Shown: positions 8,156-14,617 of the stretch, piece by piece
Position numbering within the stretch: position 1 is the first letter of the stretch
Layout: every line of letters begins with the position of its first letter
NCBI GenBank assembly: GCA_013041835.1
Contig: JABDRH010000130.1
Location: 1-15,022, forward strand
Reading direction: 5' to 3'
DNA: 15,022 nt
Origin: Desulfatitalea sp.
Lineage (GTDB): Bacteria; Desulfobacterota; Desulfobacteria; Desulfobacterales; Desulfosarcinaceae
Position numbers and translations under genes: made by a program
Notes under the pieces: generated by a model
Databases searched by the model: none
Seen by the model: the letters and a program-made list of their open reading frames with translations, nothing else
Told to the model about the DNA's origin: nothing

Positions 8156-8206
8156 TTTGCTTTATGATTAAGATAAATTGTGTATATGTAAAATGATACT
8201 ATCTAA

Positions 8207-8228
8207 TTAATTATCTATTGATAATTAA
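8207..8228. repeat. AT-rich perfect inverted repeat between efp and rlmB
   Basis: TTAATTATC-TATT-GATAATTAA has 9-bp perfect arms around a 4-nt centre, 52 nt upstream of the rlmB start. It has no GC-rich stem, so it is not an intrinsic terminator. On the minus strand it overlaps a possible weak promoter (TTATCA, 17 nt, TAGTAT), so it could be an operator controlling rlmB and the genes behind it. Confidence 0.45.
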
Positions 8229-8333
8229 CCTTTTCCACTGCCCCATAGATGAAACGACGAAGATACCGAAAAATATATAATCAGCTCGCGCCAATATTTT
8301 TTCATAACTGGAGCTAACCAAAACTGAGCTGGC

Positions 8334-8897
8334 CTATTCTTTAACACGGGTTATATACTCCCCTGAACGTGTATCTATTTGAATTTTATTTCCTTTTTCA
8401 ACAAAGGGAGGTACCTGAAGCTTATATCCAGTTTCCACAGTAACCAATTTTGAATCCGTGCTGGAGGTATCACCTTTAATCCACGGATCAGCTAATATCA
8501 CCTCCAAGTTGACAAAATTAGGGAGGCTTATGTCAATAGGTCGGTTATCAAATAGAAGGACCTGTACTTCCATATTGTCAACCAAATAATTCACATGCTC
8601 TCCAAGTTGATCATTTGTAAGAAAGACTTGGTCATAAGATTTATTATCCATGAAGTAATATTCGCCGTTCTGTTCATATAGGTACTGCATTGAACGTTCT
8701 TCGAGATCAGGTTTTTCAAACTTATCATTTGAACGGAAGGTTTCGTTATACTGATTCCCATTTATCATATTGCGCATCTTGCAGCGATACAGGGCTTGTC
8801 CCTTGCCTGGTTTATAGAATTCAAAGTCGGTAATAATGTATGGCTCTCCATTAATCAGGATCTTCAATCCCTTTCTGAGGTCCGAATGTGTATACAT
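8334..8897 (-). CDS. efp: Elongation factor P
   Basis: EF-P binds between the ribosomal P and E sites and relieves stalling at polyproline stretches. The 187-residue length and three-domain pattern are typical: an N-terminal KOW-like domain opening YTHSDLRKGLKI, a central OB domain with RSNDKFEKPDLEERSMQYLY, and a C-terminal OB domain ending VPPFVEKGNKIQIDTRSGEY. The tip loop FYKPGKGQA carries Lys32, equivalent to the modified Lys34 of E. coli, so a lysine-type modification is possible; no epmA or epmB lies in this window. ATG 8897 has a strong AAGGAAGG Shine-Dalgarno about 7 nt upstream. It is followed 178 nt later by rlmB and preceded by the truncated phage module across an AT-rich gap of about 270 nt. 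Confidence 0.96.
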   Translation of the reverse strand: MYTHSDLRKGLKILINGEPYIITDFEFYKPGKGQALYRCKMRNMINGNQYNETFRSNDKFEKPDLEERSMQYLYEQNGEYYFMDNKSYDQVFLTNDQLGEHVNYLVDNMEVQVLLFDNRPIDISLPNFVNLEVILADPWIKGDTSSTDSKLVTVETGYKLQVPPFVEKGNKIQIDTRSGEYITRVKE

Positions 8898-8960
8898 TTC
8901 AAATCCTTCCTTATTTTTCTAACTAATTGACTATTTGCTCAATGATCTAACTTGGCAAAA

Positions 8961-8989
8961 TTAACACAATATCCATACCACACTATAAT
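8961..8989 (+). promoter_or_regulatory. Candidate sigma-70 promoter, possibly bidirectional
   Basis: On the plus strand, TTAACA (8961-8966) is separated by 17 nt from a perfect TATAAT (8984-8989), close to the sigma-70 consensus. The same block reads TATTAT on the minus strand (8990-8985), where it could serve as the -10 of an efp promoter with a poor -35 (TTTTTA). Rightward transcription would run into the 3' end of the phage genes; no coding sequence follows, since the first ATG is closed by a stop after two codons. It could be an efp promoter with an antisense partner, or a chance match in AT-rich DNA. The rest of 8898-9169 shows no RNA gene that I recognise. Confidence 0.4.
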
Positions 8990-9152
8990 AACAGGTTAAT
9001 AATGGACTAAAAAGCTCTTAAATTTTGGCAAATATCTGTACTGGTGTTCCCCATTTTTACCCTCTTGGTTAAGATCTGAAATATTCTTTGCGCAGATGTA
9101 AATATTAAAAATAAGTTTGAGTGTCAACACTCCATCACAAAAGCATTGTAAT

Positions 9153-9166
9153 TTCAATCGATTGAA
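9153..9166. repeat. 14-bp perfect palindrome at the phage/host boundary
   Basis: TTCAATCGATTGAA is perfectly self-complementary and lies 3 nt beyond the stop codon of the last phage gene, where base composition changes from GC-rich to AT-rich. It could be a protein-binding site or part of a recombination junction. It has no loop and no U-tract, so it is not a terminator. Confidence 0.5.
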
Positions 9167-9169
9167 TGG

Positions 9170-9658
9170 CTATATTTTCACAGATCTTAATGCCTCACGA
9201 AAATTTTCAATTATCTGAGTCCTGTATTTTTCCATGACCGGGTGAAGGAACGGCCGTGGCGGGATGATGATGGTCGCACCGTTCGGGTGTTTGATCGTGG
9301 CCCCGTATTCCATGACAGCCCCGATGTTAACCATATCCTCACCGTCCCTATTGACCGTGCCGCGTAGAAGCCCAACGAATGCCCTTTCAGCCATGATCTT
9401 CTGGGTGATGGCATGGATGAGAAAGCCGGTATCGATTAGGGCCTTGCTGGAACCCTTGCGTGCGATGGTGCTCTCGGCAAGCTTCACAAAGGCTTGGCCG
9501 CCGGGAGATTGTGAACGGATGCCGCGTTGGATTTCTCGAACGAGAAACAGAGCGTTGCGGATGGTCGCCTGGCGCAGGGCATTGGCCAGACGAGGCGCCA
9601 GGCCAGCGCTCAACATAGCGCGGGCCTTGTCCCAGTCACCGGTGCGCTTAACGCCCAT
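9170..9658 (-). CDS. HK97 gp10-like / virion morphogenesis (tail completion) protein
   Basis: A 162-residue phage protein of the HK97-gp10/virion-morphogenesis type, which acts at the head-tail interface. The recognisable core is ALIDTGFLIHAITQKI (about residues 72-87), then VNIGAVMEYGATIKH, and the hallmark IPPRPFLHPVMEKY near the C-terminus. The frame is open further up to 9721, but those 21 residues would lie inside the preceding gene and look non-native (rich in Ser/Pro/Arg). ATG 9658 gives an 11-nt overlap with the upstream gene, in keeping with the other overlaps of this module. It is the last phage gene before the chromosomal DNA. A major tail protein gene would normally follow but does not. 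Confidence 0.8.
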   Translation of the reverse strand: MGVKRTGDWDKARAMLSAGLAPRLANALRQATIRNALFLVREIQRGIRSQSPGGQAFVKLAESTIARKGSSKALIDTGFLIHAITQKIMAERAFVGLLRGTVNRDGEDMVNIGAVMEYGATIKHPNGATIIIPPRPFLHPVMEKYRTQIIENFREALRSVKI

Positions 9659-10007
9659 GGAGTTTGACCAACTGGAGGATCTTGTGGGTAACGGCCCCGA
9701 AAAAGTGGGCCGCTTCGACACTTTGAATTTTATAAGTGCCGCTGTCTGTTACCAGCCTGTCTTCTCCCAAGACGTCGGCATCAGGCAGCGCATCGGCCAC
9801 CGCATCGATCTTTCCCGAGAGTTCTTCAGGTGGGGTTTCATCCAATTCCAACGGGATTTCGGCTATATCGCTGTAGGTAGCGTCATCGGAGCCATACAGC
9901 CGCTCGCCGGGTACCATGCGCTGAACCACGGCCGTCTGACCTGAAGCAAGAATCAGCCACGCCAAGTCAGCCACGGCTTGGGTTTTTTCTCGCTCGGTCA
10001 GCAACAT
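9648..10007 (-). CDS. Phage head-tail joining (neck) protein, putative
   Basis: A 119-residue acidic protein. The N-terminal half is helical (LLTEREKTQAVADLAWLILASGQ), followed by an acidic proline-containing middle, and the end TYKIQSVEAAHFFGAVTHKI fits a beta-rich closure domain. Size and position, between a connector-like gene and the gp10-like gene, match head-closure or head-tail joining proteins, which are poorly conserved in sequence; the call is mainly positional. ATG 10007 overlaps the upstream stop by 10 nt (ATGTTGCTGA), and its own stop overlaps the next gene by 11 nt, so translation is likely coupled on both sides. Confidence 0.6.
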   Translation of the reverse strand: MLLTEREKTQAVADLAWLILASGQTAVVQRMVPGERLYGSDDATYSDIAEIPLELDETPPEELSGKIDAVADALPDADVLGEDRLVTDSGTYKIQSVEAAHFFGAVTHKILQLVKLHGR

Positions 10008-10462
10008 CGGCGACGTTTTCCCTGCCCATAGATCAACGGGGACAAATTACTGGGGGTAATTATATAGGACTCTTCATCGATTTGAGTTTCCGGCCGCAAT
10101 TCGCCCAGCTGCTCACGATAGTCAGCCAGCAGGTCGGCTTCCAGTTTGGCCCAATGGCCGGGTTGGCTGGTCTTGTCCACGCGTTTGTCGCCACTGGAAA
10201 ATGAAAACGCGTTGGCGCTGGCAGCGCGCATCACCTGGCAGGCATGAACCTGGGATAGGATAATCATCAGTTCGCGCACGGCATCCTCAGGTGTCGGCAG
10301 GATCCTGCTGTTGCTACGGATAACAAAGTCAATCTGCAGGTCTTTCCCTACGCGGAAAACGGCCTTGCGGGCGCATCTTTCCAGAGTCAGATCCTCGAAA
10401 AGTGCTGCACCTGAATCCGATAGGTCCAGGCGTAGGTCGGCGATCAAATCAGTGAGCAGCAC
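9998..10462 (-). CDS. Phage head-tail connector/adaptor-like protein, putative
   Basis: A 154-residue mostly alpha-helical protein. It begins LLTDLIADLRLDLSDSG, continues with LTLERCARKAVFRVGKDL and a helix-rich centre, and ends in a basic RRR-Cys-Cys tail. The layout of N-terminal helices followed by a helical bundle, and its place after the capsid gene, suit gp6-like adaptors that dock on the portal. I do not recognise the sequence with certainty. The start codon is GTG at 10462, chosen because GGAGG lies 9 nt upstream. It overlaps the preceding gene by 14 nt. The C-terminal Cys-Cys pair is unusual but unexplained. Confidence 0.62.
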   Translation of the reverse strand: MLLTDLIADLRLDLSDSGAALFEDLTLERCARKAVFRVGKDLQIDFVIRSNSRILPTPEDAVRELMIILSQVHACQVMRAASANAFSFSSGDKRVDKTSQPGHWAKLEADLLADYREQLGELRPETQIDEESYIITPSNLSPLIYGQGKRRRCC

Positions 10463-10811
10463 CTTGTAGATCCTCCAGGCGGTTTTTGAGCGCGTCGATC
10501 ACCGTCCGGCGCTTTTCGGTCTCCAATTGGCCTTTGAGCATATCCGGGTCGGCCTCGGCGTTGACCCGTGAGATGGCCTCCGTCGCTGAAAGCTTGCTCA
10601 GGTCCACTGCACTGGATTCCGTGTCAGGGTCCTTGACGTTTTTTTGATCCGCAGGTTCATTGGGGTCGACGGAAGTCAGGTATCCTTTTTTCAAGGCCGA
10701 TTCGATCTGCTGGGTGGCCCTTTCTATATCAACCGCTTGGCCGGGTTTTAATTTGAGGCCGGCATCAGGTATGACCAGGATGCCGGGCCGGATGTTTTTG
10801 ATGGTAAGCAT
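10449..10811 (-). CDS. Small phage head-region protein of unknown function
   Basis: A 120-residue protein with two parts. Residues 1-47 look like a small beta domain (IRPGILVIPDAGLKLKPGQ), a style common in phage proteins that follow the capsid gene. A charged linker (about 48-65) leads to a helical tail containing ATEAISRVNAEADPDMLKGQ and EKRRTVIDALKNRLEDL; short helices of this kind recur in phage head proteins, where they may mediate assembly contacts. I cannot name a family. ATG 10811 has AAGGAGAG about 8 nt upstream. It sits between the major capsid gene (20 nt after it) and the connector-like gene (14-nt overlap). Confidence 0.7.
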   Translation of the reverse strand: MLTIKNIRPGILVIPDAGLKLKPGQAVDIERATQQIESALKKGYLTSVDPNEPADQKNVKDPDTESSAVDLSKLSATEAISRVNAEADPDMLKGQLETEKRRTVIDALKNRLEDLQGAAH

Positions 10812-10831
10812 GAGCGATCTCTCCTTATATA

Positions 10832-11695
10832 TTACGGTACCAATTTTACCTTGGCCAGGATGTCCGGCCGGGTGATCCCCTGGCCGATTTCCGACCAGAC
10901 CAGCCAGCCGGTCTTGAAACGGGTCTTCTGGTCGATGGATTCGGTTTTCAGGTTTTCACGCACCGGCAGCTTGCCGACCTCCTCATCGGGTACGATAATG
11001 ATCTCATCCATGGGCATTGCGGCCGTGAGCAGAATCCCTCCAGTGCCGTAGTTCTTGATGACCCCTTTCTGGCGCAGTTCAAGCTTTGTCTGGGGGTCCA
11101 GGTTCCAATTACGCAGGTCGTTGAATCGCCGACCGCGCATGACGATGTATTTCACTGAAAGCTCCAGGTCCTCGATGATGGAGATGGCCTCGTTGAGGGC
11201 TTCCTCGGTGACTTTGTCACCAGTCACTTCCACGGTGTTGATGACCGGAATGGCCGAGGAGATCACCGTAACGGTGCGCCGGTCCATCTCTTTGCGGATA
11301 GCGCCGGCAGCTCCGGTCTGGATGTCCATCAGGGTGCCGATGTTGCCGTGCTTAAGCACGGAGATGTCCACCATAGGGTTGGAGTGGATGCGGTTGGTTG
11401 GAAACTCGACTTCATCCTTGCCCACTTCCTGCTCTTGGGCTTCGCCCTCTTTGCTGATCCAGTGGGCTTTGACGGTCGGCTTTTTCTGGTAAACCGGTCG
11501 CTCGCCCTTGGGCAGGGTATGCCGGGTGAGCAGCAGCGAGGAGATCTCTTTTCTTTTGATCTCCTGTTCGATGGGTGCCGCAATGGCCGCAGCCAGCGCG
11601 CGCATACCTTCGGGCGACTCGAGCGCCTCGCTCATCAGCCGCGCCATGGTTTCCATGTATTCCTGGGAATGGATATTGATCGGGTTGGTTTTCAT
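10832..11695 (-). CDS. Phage major capsid protein (HK97-fold)
   Basis: Main shell protein of the phage head. It is 287 aa from ATG 11695, which I prefer over ATG 11701 because AAGGAG lies 9 nt before it but only 3 nt before the other. An N-terminal helical arm (about residues 12-60, MEDLARL-like helices ending KRKEISSLLL) leads into TLPKGERPVYQKKPTVKAHW, and the centre has ISVLKHGNIGTLMDIQTGA. The C-terminal half contains YIVMRGRRFNDLRNWNLD, typical of the capsid A/P domains, and AAMPMDEIIIVPDEEVGKLPV. It is short for an HK97-type capsid, with no large pre-cleaved delta domain, consistent with a separate scaffold upstream. It follows the decoration gene directly, the standard order in lambda-like and SPP1-like heads. 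Confidence 0.85.
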   Translation of the reverse strand: MKTNPINIHSQEYMETMARLMSEALESPEGMRALAAAIAAPIEQEIKRKEISSLLLTRHTLPKGERPVYQKKPTVKAHWISKEGEAQEQEVGKDEVEFPTNRIHSNPMVDISVLKHGNIGTLMDIQTGAAGAIRKEMDRRTVTVISSAIPVINTVEVTGDKVTEEALNEAISIIEDLELSVKYIVMRGRRFNDLRNWNLDPQTKLELRQKGVIKNYGTGGILLTAAMPMDEIIIVPDEEVGKLPVRENLKTESIDQKTRFKTGWLVWSEIGQGITRPDILAKVKLVP

Positions 11696-11704
11696 GTGCA
11701 TGGG

Positions 11705-11710
11705 CTCCTT
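11705..11710 (-). promoter_or_regulatory. Shine-Dalgarno deciding the capsid start
   Basis: AAGGAG (minus strand) sits 9 nt before ATG 11695 and only 3 nt before ATG 11701. The spacing favours the second ATG as the capsid start. Confidence 0.6.
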
Positions 11711-11713
11711 GGG

Positions 11714-12076
11714 TTAGATGAGAAGGCGGAACTTGAGGATGCCGCCTGAAACTGAAACGGCCTGGGCGATGACCTGGTCATTAGATCCGCCACCGTTGGT
11801 CAGGCGTCCGTTGGCCGAGACTACCAGGTCGTCACCGGCACTGATTGTGCCTTCGAAAACGTCGGTTTCATAGACACCGCCGTCGCAGTAAATACCGGGC
11901 ATCTCGCCGGAGGCGTAATTCGTGATCAGGATGCCGAACGAGCGCAGGCCGGGATCGGTGTTAACGGTGAACAAGTCGTCGCCGGCCACCCGGACCACCT
12001 GGCCAAGCTGCCCGTCGCCCTGGATGTGACCGTCACCGTAGGCCAGACCCCGGTGACACGGATTGATGAATGCCAT
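11714..12076 (-). CDS. Phage head decoration-like protein
   Basis: A 120-residue protein rich in glycine and beta-strand-forming residues, with little helix. It opens MAFINPCHRGLAYGDGH, continues GQLGQVVRVAGDDLFTV and ends VSVSGGILKFRLLI. Size, composition and place between protease/scaffold and major capsid fit gpD-like or DUF2190-like decoration proteins that stabilise the expanded capsid. The start is secure: AAGGAGG lies 7 nt upstream and overlaps the stop of the scaffold gene (12089), so the two are probably coupled. Function is inferred from position and fold propensity, not from a diagnostic motif. Confidence 0.68.
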   Translation of the reverse strand: MAFINPCHRGLAYGDGHIQGDGQLGQVVRVAGDDLFTVNTDPGLRSFGILITNYASGEMPGIYCDGGVYETDVFEGTISAGDDLVVSANGRLTNGGGSNDQVIAQAVSVSGGILKFRLLI

Positions 12077-12088
12077 GTTGTTTCCTCC

Positions 12089-12697
12089 TTATGCGTCGAG
12101 TTGCAGGGTTTCGTTAGATTCTTCGCCCACACGGTTGCGGTAGGCCGCCATGAAGCCACTGCGCAGCCGGTCCTCCAGTGAGAGCTTGCGGTCGTCAACG
12201 TCACGGGGGCGGACCGAATGCGGAACGCGGAATGTGGAATGCGGATTATTTAAATCGGCTTTCTGCGCCATGGCATCGGCATCGGCGGGTTTGCCCTCGT
12301 CCTTGGGTTTGTCCGGTTCTTTCTTTGTTCCGCGTTCCGCATTCCGCATTCCGAGTTCGAAGGCGGCTTCGGTGGCAGCAAAGGCCTCGTCGGTCATTTC
12401 GGACAGGCGCTTGAGCTCGCTTTCACGTTCCTCGTCGCTGCCGAAGGCAAGGCCCTTTTTCTCCAGTTTGGTCAAAAGCTTTTTAGCCCGGGAACGGCAG
12501 GCTGCAGCCTTCTGCTCAGTCTCTAGCTCGTCAATGCGCTTTTGCAGTTGGGCCACCTGGGCCTTGAGCTGGCGGTTTTCCTTTTCAAGTTCGGTTACGC
12601 GCGCTGCCGGATCGCCGTCTTGGGATTCCGGCTTTTTCTTGGCTGCATCCGTGTCGGACTTAGACGGATCATCGTTGGTCTTGGTTTTGTCTTCCAT
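12089..12697 (-). CDS. Internal in-frame scaffolding protein (nested start)
   Basis: A 202-residue product of the last third of the methyltransferase/protease/scaffold gene, begun at an internal ATG in the same frame. AAAAGGAG is placed 8 nt before ATG 12697, a better ribosome-binding site than the gene's own start has. The product is acidic and lysine-rich, with a predicted coiled coil (TELEKENRQLKAQVAQLQK) and helical repeats, but lacks the protease and methyltransferase domains. It ends with LEDRLRSGFMAAYRNR, a likely capsid-contact segment. By analogy with lambda Nu3, it would be the bulk scaffold around which the capsid assembles. The Shine-Dalgarno is seen directly; the role is inferred. 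Confidence 0.72.
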   Translation of the reverse strand: MEDKTKTNDDPSKSDTDAAKKKPESQDGDPAARVTELEKENRQLKAQVAQLQKRIDELETEQKAAACRSRAKKLLTKLEKKGLAFGSDEERESELKRLSEMTDEAFAATEAAFELGMRNAERGTKKEPDKPKDEGKPADADAMAQKADLNNPHSTFRVPHSVRPRDVDDRKLSLEDRLRSGFMAAYRNRVGEESNETLQLDA

Positions 12698-14521
12698 TAC
12701 GGAATCTCCTTTTGCTTGGGATTGAATCGAATCTTCCACTGAGGCCACCTGCAGGATACGGGCGTTTTCGTCTGCCCCTTTGCGGTCGAGCAGACCGAGC
12801 CCGGTAAAGGTGACGCCGTGCAGAATTTCATAGACAGGCCGGCCGTTATATTCCCGGCCCTTGAACTTGCGAAGATGCGGGCAGTAATCGGCTTTGTTGG
12901 TAAAGCGCTTCTGGCAAATCGAGCACTCGCCCTCCTGGTAGTCGCACTCCATGGAGACCTGAGAGATGATCCCGCGCTTCATGAGCTTGTAGGCCAGCCG
13001 GGCCGCAGGAGTGTCGTTGACGTAAAGCTCGCCCACGCATTCCACCCGTCCGCCGCTGTCATCTTCCAGGTAGTCGGCGGCCACCACGCCGCCCACGATG
13101 TCGTTGAATTCCTGGGAGTGCTGCAGGTCGATCTTCTTGTTGACCGCTGTCATGTGGCGACCGGAGAGTTCCTCTACGGTGAAGTGGTCGCCGTTTTTGT
13201 TGGTGCCGGTCCGGCACAGGATGAAGCTGAACTGAGGATCACCTGCCGTGCCAACGTCCATGGCGTCGGTGGTCAATTTTCCGGGATCATCGATGCGGAT
13301 CTCCACCGGGATGCTGGTATGAAAATTGGCGGCCGCGGCCAGAGGCACCGGCTTAATATCGGCATGCTCATCAGCCTTGGACTTGGAGGCCGGTGTGCAG
13401 ATGAAAAGACGCTCCTTGGCGTTGGAAGCTTCGCCGTGCCGGGAGGTGATGGCGTAATGATGATCCTTGGACTGCATACGGCTTTGCTTGCCCAAAGATC
13501 CGATGATTTTGCGCATCTGTTGCTCATCGGGGTAGGCATGGTCGCGATAGGAAATCATCCAGTGCGGGATATGTTGCGCGTTGCCCAGAAAGGTTTTGAA
13601 AAACTCGCCGGCGTTGGCCTTGGTGACGGTCTGATGATCGGTTTCGTAGTACTTGACCTTGGTGTCCTTCTTGATCGTCAGTCCGTCCCAATAGGTCATC
13701 AGCCCTTCCACGAAGTGGTAGGCCCGCTCGTAATTGGTGGTGGAAAATTCGGTGGCATAGGGCGGATCGAAATAGGCCAGATCCGCTTTCACCTTGGGCA
13801 AAAGCTCATTGATGTCCTGGCGATGCGCCTTGTTCTCCTTGCCGTTGTCAAATACCAGGGCGTTGATGCGTACCAGGTTGTCCTTGAAGCGCTTTTTGAA
13901 ATCCTCCGGCGAGTCCTGGCGCTTGCCGTAGTCCGTAGAAGAAGAAAAATGGCCGAACCCGCCCTTGCCGCTCATGCAGGTCTTGCCCAGAGCGAACAGA
14001 GCGATATCCTTTTTGAGGCCCGATAGTTTGTTACAGTTAGCGCGCAGGGTGTCGATCAAGGCATGGACGCCCTTGGCGAAAAAGATGCCCTTGAAATTAT
14101 CCTGCACAAAGGTTCCCGCTTTGGCATTGTCGGCCAAAAGCGCTTCGATCTCCTCGTCGCTGACTCGGGTCGAGTTGTTCTCGATAATCGCCCGGGCGGC
14201 GTGGTGGCAGTAGTGCAGCCGGTCGTTGGCAATCACCTTTAACCCCTTGGCCTTGTACATGTAGGCCACAACGGCTGAGCCCGAAAAGGCGTCGACAACG
14301 GTGCCGACGCCCTCATGGGTATGCTTCCAGATCCAGTCGACCAACTTCTGCTTGCTGCCGATGTAGTTGGTGATGTACTTGGGGCGTTTTTCTGGAGGGG
14401 TCTCTTCAGGAGCCTTCTGTTCGGCCGCCTCGCTCCCGAGATCCTCGGAATCGAAGGACAGGGCCGCATCTGCCTCCAGTAAAAACGCCAGCCGGTCAAG
14501 GTCAGTGGCAAACAGTTCCAT
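12089..14521 (-). CDS. Fused D12-class adenine DNA methyltransferase / prohead protease / scaffold
   Basis: An 810-residue protein. The frame reaches a TTG at 14554, but GGAG 6 nt before ATG 14521 decides the start. Residues about 45-380 are an N6-adenine DNA methyltransferase of the D12 class: YIGSKQKL (53-60), SAM-binding DAFSGSAVVA (77-86), AND (98-100) and catalytic YFDPPYA (250-256). Residues about 405-600 resemble phage prohead serine proteases: TNKNGDHFT (440-448), probable catalytic H468 in DLQHSQ and S523 in SQVSMEC, with a C533/C536/C547/H549 zinc-ribbon-like insert. From M609 comes a charged coiled coil (RVTELEKENRQLKAQ onward), a scaffold. The scaffold can also start on its own at 12697. 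Protease-scaffold fusions with an internal start are known (lambda C/Nu3); the methyltransferase fused in front is unusual. The protease catalytic residues are inferred. Confidence 0.83.
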   Translation of the reverse strand: MELFATDLDRLAFLLEADAALSFDSEDLGSEAAEQKAPEETPPEKRPKYITNYIGSKQKLVDWIWKHTHEGVGTVVDAFSGSAVVAYMYKAKGLKVIANDRLHYCHHAARAIIENNSTRVSDEEIEALLADNAKAGTFVQDNFKGIFFAKGVHALIDTLRANCNKLSGLKKDIALFALGKTCMSGKGGFGHFSSSTDYGKRQDSPEDFKKRFKDNLVRINALVFDNGKENKAHRQDINELLPKVKADLAYFDPPYATEFSTTNYERAYHFVEGLMTYWDGLTIKKDTKVKYYETDHQTVTKANAGEFFKTFLGNAQHIPHWMISYRDHAYPDEQQMRKIIGSLGKQSRMQSKDHHYAITSRHGEASNAKERLFICTPASKSKADEHADIKPVPLAAAANFHTSIPVEIRIDDPGKLTTDAMDVGTAGDPQFSFILCRTGTNKNGDHFTVEELSGRHMTAVNKKIDLQHSQEFNDIVGGVVAADYLEDDSGGRVECVGELYVNDTPAARLAYKLMKRGIISQVSMECDYQEGECSICQKRFTNKADYCPHLRKFKGREYNGRPVYEILHGVTFTGLGLLDRKGADENARILQVASVEDSIQSQAKGDSVMEDKTKTNDDPSKSDTDAAKKKPESQDGDPAARVTELEKENRQLKAQVAQLQKRIDELETEQKAAACRSRAKKLLTKLEKKGLAFGSDEERESELKRLSEMTDEAFAATEAAFELGMRNAERGTKKEPDKPKDEGKPADADAMAQKADLNNPHSTFRVPHSVRPRDVDDRKLSLEDRLRSGFMAAYRNRVGEESNETLQLDA
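12216..12344. repeat. Heptad-repeat inverted repeat inside the scaffold coding region
   Basis: Runs of a 7-bp unit (GGAAYGC) occur twice in opposite orientation, at about 12216-12245 and about 12328-12354. The arms share a perfect 17-bp inverted repeat, 12216-12232 against 12328-12344, about 95 nt apart, so a large hairpin is possible. In the scaffold frame they encode MRNAERGTK and HSTFRVPHS-like peptides. Mobile heptamer-type repeats that stay in frame would explain this. The frame is not broken. Confidence 0.75.
12706..12713 (-). promoter_or_regulatory. Internal Shine-Dalgarno for the scaffold
   Basis: AAAAGGAG on the minus strand, 8 nt before the in-frame ATG at 12697, deep inside the methyltransferase/protease/scaffold gene. 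Its strength and position support a separate scaffold product. Confidence 0.75.
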
Positions 14522-14617
14522 CAATGTCTCCGGTAAGGTTACTGTGCCCGCCAAAACAGGGAGACGGGCTTTGGACGATTACTTACCGGGGTGGTCGGCA
14601 ATGTGTCGGAAAAGGTC

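Noticed and set aside
8156..8333. Intrinsic terminator between efp and rlmB
   Set aside because: The only strong repeat is AT-rich, with no GC stem followed by a T-run. AGCT-containing segments after efp do not make a convincing hairpin.
8898..9169. tRNA gene as the phage attachment site
   Set aside because: No cloverleaf, T-loop (GTTCGA-type) or tRNA-like end is visible on either strand in this gap.
9659..9721. Longer N-terminus for the gp10-like protein (start at 9721)
   Set aside because: It lies wholly inside the preceding gene and encodes a Ser/Pro/Arg-rich stretch. ATG 9658 gives a normal short overlap.
12818..14026. 402-codon plus-strand open frame opposite the methyltransferase/protease gene
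   Set aside because: The minus strand carries clear methyltransferase and protease motifs here. The plus-strand product is compositionally biased and has no recognisable domain, so it is a shadow of GC-rich coding DNA.
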